From Cyclospora cayetanensis (Eukaryota; Apicomplexa; Conoidasida; Eucoccidiorida; Eimeriidae), in NCBI RefSeq assembly GCF_002999335.1, contig NW_020312723.1:124001-188000 (forward strand): a stretch of 64,000 bases of DNA, in the 5' to 3' direction. The translations under genes were made by a program, and so were the position numbers. Every line of letters begins with the position of its first letter. Position 1 is the stretch's first letter. The notes under the pieces are model-generated. The model saw nothing but the letters and a program-made list of their open reading frames with translations, was not told the origin of the DNA and ran no database searches. Shown here one piece after another: positions 57,601 through 64,000 of the stretch.

Positions 57601-60343
57601 CAACTGTGCGACACCCTGTAGATCTATCAATGATTTTGGCAGAGAAACACTCATTTGCTCGCCACATTTACTAAAAACTTTCAAGTAGAACTGCAGCCAT
57701 GTCGACAAACGGCAAAATACATGCTGGGGCACAGTTTCGTGGCTCCTCGAATTAGTACTTTGCACGAGGTTCTAAATTGTTCGCAGGTAGGTGGACTTTA
57801 AAGTGCACGTAAATTTGCGATACATAGTGCAACTCCCATTGTACGTAAGGCTCATCAATTGCCACTTAAATGCTTGCAAGTTCCTATGAATCATCTCATC
57901 CATTGCAAGTATATTTTCACTGATATTGTACTTTGATAGCATAGATAAAGGCCAAACACCCAGGAATCCTGGACACAGAAACAGAAGCAATAATGCGAAT
58001 AGGCTGAGGTAGCTGCGGAATCCCAGGAAGAGGACAAAATTGTTAATTTCTCCTCTTCTTGCACCACACTGGTTGAAGCCACTGTATATCTCTGCTTTTG
58101 ATGTAAATTTCATAAAAAGCGCAAACGGATTCTTAAAGAACTAATGTGGAGAGCTAGTATGGGCCTGCGGCCAACAAAAGCAGACGTTATACATGGACGA
58201 AAAGCCGAAGCTTCTCAAAGCTTCTTCTTGGGAGACCTAAGCCCATTGAGTTACCCACCAATATTGACCGGCACTGCTTGCCCAGGAAGCTAAATGTGGG
58301 TAATTCTCATAAATTTGGCACATGATCATCATGCTCTGTTCGCTCAAGGGGCAAAGGGCTCTAAAGCCCCTTGGACAGTGAGGGCCGTGAAGCAAAGTTC
58401 CACAGCGGCGCAATGTGGCTAAGGTCAATCTTTAAATATACTTCTTTACTTCAATGCGGAGACTCTTAGCATGAATTTTATCTGCCAGAGTTCGACCGTT
58501 CACGGTTAAGACGAATGCTACTTAGGCCTGTTCTGAGCTTATAATGCGGCTTTTTGTGCTGCTGTTTTTGTGTTGCCAACGATTCATAGAAATTAAGCGA
58601 GGCCGCTACCCGCCTGTGCTTGCTGAATTTTGTTCCCTACCCTAACTCGCGTGTCCTCGAGGAGTTTTTGTCCTTTTTTCCTTGCATTATGTCATTGTAA
58701 GTTGTTTGCTACCCAATGCTCCAATGTGCAAGTAGACTGAGGATTACTAAAAGTTCTACCAGCTGTTACGCCTGATCCTTCCTGGCACTTCGATGATAAT
58801 ATTACTCCTCCATTACGTTTTTGCATGAAAATGGCGCAGCTCGAAGAAGTCAAAAGGTCAGAATCTGCATATAGCAATTATCAGCATCATTCGTTATGGT
58901 ATTTAAGCATACTAATGAGCTTACAAGCGGGCGTAAGTTGTGTCCAAAGATATCCAAAGATATCCAAAGTACTTACACTCAATATGAACTGTGGAAGGAT
59001 GGCGACTTAATGCTGTATGAGTAGAGGCAAACACAATGGGGTATACTCTCTTGCAGCACCACCAGATTTCAAAGCCATACAAGTAAACCTTTGTGTGCTT
59101 CGTCGTGTAACACAAATATTTTGTAACGACCAAAGATGCGCGATGAGGAGCACATCTCACCTCTTGCTTGCGTGGCTCCCTAGAGCGCTTGAGAACGATG
59201 TGTTCGGGGGGTTCATGAACAGCGTGCCTAGAGAGATCCGAAAAGGTGGCCCAGAGCTTAACTTTGCAAAACAAGGCTAACGGTTGAGAGTGAAACTTGT
59301 ACAGCCAATGGGGCAAGCTCACTCATAGCCCCGCACTGGAATTTCGGTGTTCGCCGAAATAATAGCAGTTCGAAGCTATCTGTACCAGACGTGACACGAC
59401 AGCCTCACAAGGAAAAACTTTAGGGGTAAGGGCTTCGCCTCGTTAGTTATTCTTCCCTAACTGTGCGAGAAAAGGCACTGCCTGCACTACAGCGAGATTC
59501 TGAAATGTTCACTTCGAGGCTTGCGGAAGCTGAGTCGAGTTTACAGAAGATAGCCTGTAGAATACTTTGCAAGGCTTACACACCTCCAACCATGAAAAAA
59601 GCGGTCTGTAAGCAAAGAGATCAGCTAAGAGGGCTTTGCACAGGGGTATGCATACCAATAATTGTCACAGCGAATGATCTGTCATGCAAGCTAGAAAATT
59701 GATGCCTGTACAGCTAATTTGACTTTTGGCCTTCTCTTCACTACTTAATGGCATCTTTAGCCCGTCAAACTCAAATTTGTCGATGACTTTATGAAGTCGA
59801 TTGGTATATTAGCAGCAAGACTAGAACATACAGTACGCTACTGGTCAACACCGAAAAAGGGTTTTCTTACGCCGGTTTAGCGTGTAATTAGGGTCTGGAA
59901 ATTAAATGTATGCCCTGGGCTCGAAAGCGCACAGCCTACTTGGGCTTGCTATGAGGCTCGCTTCCAAACTCTTCTTTCAAAAGGCTTGTTTAAGTTAGCT
60001 CACTACGTCTATATGATTAATGCTTGTTTGGTGAGGTGCTGTGTTGCTAACATGAGAACAAAGACTGAAAACACTCATGAAGCTAGCTGCACATGTTCCA
60101 TTGGCAGCACTATATTTTAGGTGGCTGCAAGCAACTCCTTTAAAGAATTCCTGAGTATCAGCCGCATCATTAGGTGGATTCCAAACAGCCAAGGTGAAAC
60201 AATCTTGGTAGGAGAAGTTCACGATTCTACTACATCTTGATTCGGTGACATTTACGTTCTCTAGAGCTCAAAGGTACAAAACTCGCAACAAATCTTACAA
60301 AGATGCTATGTTTTACAGCATTGCGTACGTCTTCCTTAAATAG
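54677..60343. other. Long spacer, no supported gene
   Basis: About 5.7 kb with only short frames. The longest (55492-55872 plus, 57772-58113 minus) show no motif or coherent composition. It includes a three-copy 10-base tandem at 58942. Small spliced genes of the 45.9 kb kind could still be hidden here. Confidence 0.35.
58942..58969 (+). repeat. Short tandem repeat, 10-base unit
   Basis: The unit TATCCAAAGA is repeated about three times without spacing. No gene context is visible. Confidence 0.7.
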
Positions 60344-62314
60344 CTAGTTCCCTTCAGTTGGTCTGTTTACGAACCCCAAGCAATGTGCTTCGTTTCTGCT
60401 TTGAATATTAGATGCAACATTCACAAGCGCATCCTTGAACCCAAAGGTAATTACGCTCAAGCTGAGGCACAACTGAGCCAGCAAATGAGCTACCGTTGCT
60501 GCTGTAGCGAACGCCTTGATGGCTGAAAAACCGCTGTGCATTTCTGCTGATCCTGAATCGGGTGCACAACCATGGCGTAAAGAGGGAGCTGCTGCAATGA
60601 AGACGTCAAAAAGAACGTAGCATAAGAAGGAAAGAGACGATACAACTCCAAAAAGTTTGGACAAGGTAACTGACTGCCTGTGAGAAAGGCGACCAAAAGC
60701 TGCAGCTAAAACACAGCCGCTGAGAGCAGCGACTATTGCGAGAAGAATAGCGTGAGCGCGCAAAAGAAGGCCAGCAAGAAACGCAGCCCGTTCCCCCACA
60801 GGCGGAAACAGGTCTCTTAAAGAATCGAAGCAAGCTGAGCTCCAAAATGCCTGACAAAATATGACAGAAGCTATCAAGACAGCAGCAAGTACTAGGACCA
60901 TCATGTGGCCTTGACGGGCACGACAGTGTTTCACTTGACGCGGATAATTCTGAGCTGATTCCGTTCCATGAATCTGGCGTAGAGCCTTAAAGGCAAACCA
61001 CAAGCCTACGATGCGTGCTCCATCTGCCATGATTGGGAGAAGGATGTGGCGCAGCCGTAGTAAGTAGGAAAAGCGTGCTTGCCCTTCTGCGTGGCGCGGG
61101 GGGTATCCGAAAATGCCAATTAATGCACCCCGGGGTGAAGGTGCAAACACTGGCGGATCAGCGAGTGGTTTATTGCTGGCATTTAAAGGCATGTTTAGCA
61201 GTGGCCAGAGTGGTGTATCAGTTCGCAACATATCGCATAATACGCAACTAGCCAACGCTCTCAGAACATCTGACGTAAACCGCTTTTGTAGCTCTTGCGA
61301 CCTTTGCACAGACTTTAGGCCATGGATAGGCGAACATGTAGACGAAAAGTCCGAGGAAGGGTGTTTTATCTCCAGAAGAGCGCTAGTACCTGCTTCCTCG
61401 ATTTTGACCCCTATGCATTGGAGCACGGTAACATAGCACGTATATGCCAAGCAAACAGCTGCACAGGCTGCCATCGGCATCGAGAGTTGATCGAGTGGAT
61501 TGGAAGCCACGAGATGTGTCAGCCCTATTTGTTCTGTGAGGATCAGCACATACCCCACACTTGCTAGTGTCATGATACAGAGATGCACCATTTGCTGCGG
61601 TCGCACTACGGGGATTTTCTGCAGCAAGGGTGAAGGAGCTCCAACACAGCTAATCCCACTTAGCAGGTGCATTGTATTAGGAGTGCTGCTGTTTGGTCGA
61701 GCCTTATGCAGGCCAGGGTCAGAGAGCTCATATTTGCTTGTTTGCTTTTGCTCCGAAGTTTGAGCTCTGACATCTCCTAAATGATAAATGCTAGCGTTGA
61801 TTTGTTGCATTCCATGAGTCTCACAATGTGAAGGACTTCTGAGGTGTAGCCCTGCATAAGGGTTCCAAGTGGCCTCAAGATCAGGAGCATGCGGGTCGTA
61901 GTTTACCTGCCAGTTGTCCACTGACAGCTCCCCAGGGGAAAGTGCAATTTGCTTCGCAGCTTCCCAAGGTGGAATAAAGCGGCCAGCCTCTGTGTAATCT
62001 TTCGGAATGCTATGATTTGCGTCACCATATTTCCTTGTAAAGGGAGGGCATGGCGTGTCTGGTGGAGACAAAGGCTGGTCGCCGAAGTTCCCAGACGACC
62101 TATCTGTGACGACACTACTTTTTCTGCTTTGCCCCATTGTTGCTCCAACGGCCATTCCGTGAGAGCAATCCTGTTCAAATATCGGGCTATAAGCACCTAT
62201 TGGGGTGTGTTCTTTGGAACTGCTCGGAAGAGTCCCCTCAAGGGTTTTAAAGACTTCTGATTTGCAGACCCACGAAAAGAGGTCCTGATGAGCACAAGCA
62301 GCAGGGTAGCCCAT
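60344..62314 (-). CDS. Multi-pass membrane protein, 656 residues, unknown family
   Basis: A single uninterrupted frame runs from ATG 62314 to a stop at 60344. The first ~235 residues are polar and low in order (Pro, Ser, His-rich). About eight hydrophobic segments follow: MVHLCIMTLASVGYVLILTE, MAACAAVCLAYTCYVTVLQC, a weaker pair around LRALASCVLCDMLR and ILLPIMADGARIVGLWFAF, MVLVLAAVLIASVIFCQAFW, AAFLAGLLLRAHAILLAIVA, LFGVVSSLSFLCYVLFDVFI, and AAATVAHLLAQLCLSLSVIT. The short polar tail ends RPTEGN. There is no signal peptide; topology would place the long N-terminus in the cytosol or a lumen, undetermined. I recognise no transporter or enzyme signature. It is intronless, like the PPAT-type gene but unlike most others here. 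Confidence 0.75.
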   Translation of the reverse strand: MGYPAACAHQDLFSWVCKSEVFKTLEGTLPSSSKEHTPIGAYSPIFEQDCSHGMAVGATMGQSRKSSVVTDRSSGNFGDQPLSPPDTPCPPFTRKYGDANHSIPKDYTEAGRFIPPWEAAKQIALSPGELSVDNWQVNYDPHAPDLEATWNPYAGLHLRSPSHCETHGMQQINASIYHLGDVRAQTSEQKQTSKYELSDPGLHKARPNSSTPNTMHLLSGISCVGAPSPLLQKIPVVRPQQMVHLCIMTLASVGYVLILTEQIGLTHLVASNPLDQLSMPMAACAAVCLAYTCYVTVLQCIGVKIEEAGTSALLEIKHPSSDFSSTCSPIHGLKSVQRSQELQKRFTSDVLRALASCVLCDMLRTDTPLWPLLNMPLNASNKPLADPPVFAPSPRGALIGIFGYPPRHAEGQARFSYLLRLRHILLPIMADGARIVGLWFAFKALRQIHGTESAQNYPRQVKHCRARQGHMMVLVLAAVLIASVIFCQAFWSSACFDSLRDLFPPVGERAAFLAGLLLRAHAILLAIVAALSGCVLAAAFGRLSHRQSVTLSKLFGVVSSLSFLCYVLFDVFIAAAPSLRHGCAPDSGSAEMHSGFSAIKAFATAATVAHLLAQLCLSLSVITFGFKDALVNVASNIQSRNEAHCLGFVNRPTEGN

Positions 62315-63179
62315 TAAAAACCTCTTCTTTTTTACTAAGGATTTTTTTAATGGGGGAGCCTACAGTGTATTAGGCTCGCAGGGGTGTTGAGATGCTCAAG
62401 CAGTGCAATTCGAACTGTAGAAAGCAGCTACAAATGCCCGTCTTAACGTCAGCACAGCCATTCCCAAGCAGCTAGAAACCAGATCATTCAATCTATTACT
62501 TTTGTAGGCCAATTATGCTGCTATCCATACCAAGGAATTTGTAAGCCATTGCCAGCCGCTCCGGTCGGAAGCCCCACTGGAGTCGGTTCCGAGGTCACCC
62601 TGAGTTGTCTCAATATGAAATAAGCCAGCTCTGCCTGCTGAAACAGTTTCTTCATCCAATGCCAGACTTTAAGCGATATTTTGGGCTGGCTATTGCATAT
62701 CTTGGGCGGGTTCTGTACCAGCCTTTTGTTGAGCAGTGGGCCCGGTGCAAGCTCTGCAGTACTTGCTACGCACTGCAGCAAGTACGACGCACTCCTGATG
62801 CGATTTTATGGCGGGATTTAATTTCTGGTGACTAAGACGCACTTTCTAGGTGCGGTTCGCTTATCCTCGCTGCTGTGCTATACACATTGCACTAGCCGTG
62901 AGCTGCGCAGTCTCCCACCCACTCAGGCGTGGGCTGCAGCGCACGTCATAACTTCCCTGAACAGCAGCATACCTTACTCAGCAGCTAAATGTAGCTAAGA
63001 ATCCATTAGAAGGTCAGACCTGTGCATATGTTGCACGCGAATGCACAGGGTAAAGTGTGAGCGGCTCAATTAGTTTAGACCCACTGGGCGTTACGCTTCT
63101 CCTGTGGTCTCATTTTCAATGTGGGAGAGCTAAGCCCTAAGTCATATCAAAGCGCAGCCAGCAGCGATTTATGAATCCC
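62315..63179. other. Spacer upstream of the 656-residue membrane protein
   Basis: It should hold the promoter of the minus-strand gene. A T-rich and A-rich patch lies at 62315-62350. Overlapping frames at 62521-62835 on both strands are moderately protein-like but have no motif. Confidence 0.4.
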
Positions 63180-63330
63180 ATTCAAGAGTTTCCCACCCTC
63201 GCACTCCCACACCGCAGGTTCCCGCCTTTGAGGAGAAAACAACGCGTGTGAGGATAGCTCCACCGTGCAAGCACTTTGGGCACTCGCACTCAGCGGCACA
63301 CAATAATTTACCGCAGATGCCTATATAAAG
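63180..63330 (-). repeat. Dispersed repeat family, copy 7 (degraded)
   Basis: On the minus strand it reads GCGGTAAATTATTGTGTGCC, GAGTGCGAGTGCCC and AAAGTGCTTGCACGGTGG, resembling the core of copy 4 (GCATTAATTGCTATGTGC, GGAGTGCTTGCGCCCACC). It is the most diverged copy. Confidence 0.4.
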
Positions 63331-64000
63331 CGTTTGAGCAATATATAAGCTAATATAGCTGGGGGGAACATAAGATATACACAAAATGCAGAGCGCTTGC
63401 ACTGCAGAGTGTGGAGGGCTACGCTACACTTGATGCAGTAAAGTAAAGGTATTATTGCGCGCCTAGCCTCTTTCTTTGCATATTATAGGGTACTTTCAGC
63501 AGTAACACGTAAAATGCCAGGTGTTTTGAGCTCCTAAAGTCAACCATGACCCTCAGCCCCATGAGAGGTAAATCCAGATGCATCAGCATCTAAATCATTA
63601 GCGAATAAGAATTGTGCGTGAATCGGGTAGCTCTGGTAGATTAAGTTGTTTTATATTTTGCCATAAGTGCTGCTACTCCTCCATTTTGAAGCTTACAGGT
63701 AAATTGATCTTGAATGTGGGCCGAACTGGAGCATAACCAATCAACAAAAGCTTACTTGTCAATTATTTGCGTCTGGCTGGGGAAGCAAGCACCTGCTGGG
63801 CCAGCCCCTAATGGCCAGTACTAGACAGGCTTGTGAGCAACAGGGATAGTCAAAACGGAGGCTCTACCGCACCTCGGACATGCTCCAACGCTCGAGGCCA
63901 GCTAGCTCCTCCCCTATTTAACCGCCTTTTTCCAAAGACCCGGGCCAACGACAGCTCGTTATTGAATTGGCATCTACTGATAGGTCTTAGTGGTGCTTCT
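63331..64000. other. Terminal spacer
   Basis: No gene or motif seen up to the window end. Confidence 0.45.

Overview
This is eukaryotic nuclear DNA of near-balanced base composition. Genes are split by short GT-AG introns (about 70 to 400 bases in the models below). The gene content and protein style (CBS-containing IMP dehydrogenase, Q/A/S-rich insertions, a ciliary assembly factor next to long low-density spacers) point to an apicomplexan coccidian of the Eimeria/Cyclospora type. The organism call is an inference from style and content. No rRNA, tRNA, CRISPR or bacterial feature was found.

Layout. On the minus strand, 1.3-3.8 kb holds a three-exon sphingomyelinase-like EEP-fold protein whose key catalytic residues look replaced. 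4-12 kb is sparse, with weak exon candidates and two copies of a dispersed repeat. On the plus strand, 12.5-16.6 kb is a crowded exon region: the 3' end of one unknown gene, the start of another, and an EF-hand-type gene. A three-exon unknown gene lies at 19.9-22.7 kb (+), and a two-exon membrane protein at 24.0-25.2 kb (-). 26-28.5 kb is repeat-bearing spacer. IMP dehydrogenase (nine exons, -) fills 28.9-32.1 kb. A direct repeat pair sits at 33.0-33.8 kb. A large intronless phosphopantetheine adenylyltransferase-type gene occupies 34.4-37.1 kb (-), and an eleven-exon eIF2B-gamma gene 38.9-42.3 kb (-). A Got1 vesicle-transport protein is at 43.4-43.8 kb (+). A small five-exon unknown gene, found by splice-phase matching, is at 45.9-47.0 kb (+). 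47-51.7 kb is spacer. A four-exon DNAAF4/DYX1C1-like dynein-assembly factor is at 51.7-54.7 kb (+). 54.7-60.3 kb is spacer, 60.3-62.3 kb (-) encodes a 656-residue multi-pass membrane protein, and the end is spacer with another repeat copy.

The genes do not form an operon or pathway. They are housekeeping functions (guanine nucleotide synthesis, coenzyme A synthesis, translation-initiation control, ER-Golgi transport) mixed with lineage-type proteins and one motility factor that fits the flagellated male gametes of coccidia. Exon models were built by hand from reading frames, GT/AG sites and phase agreement. They are strongest for IMPDH and eIF2B-gamma, where protein-family continuity confirms every junction except the one noted.
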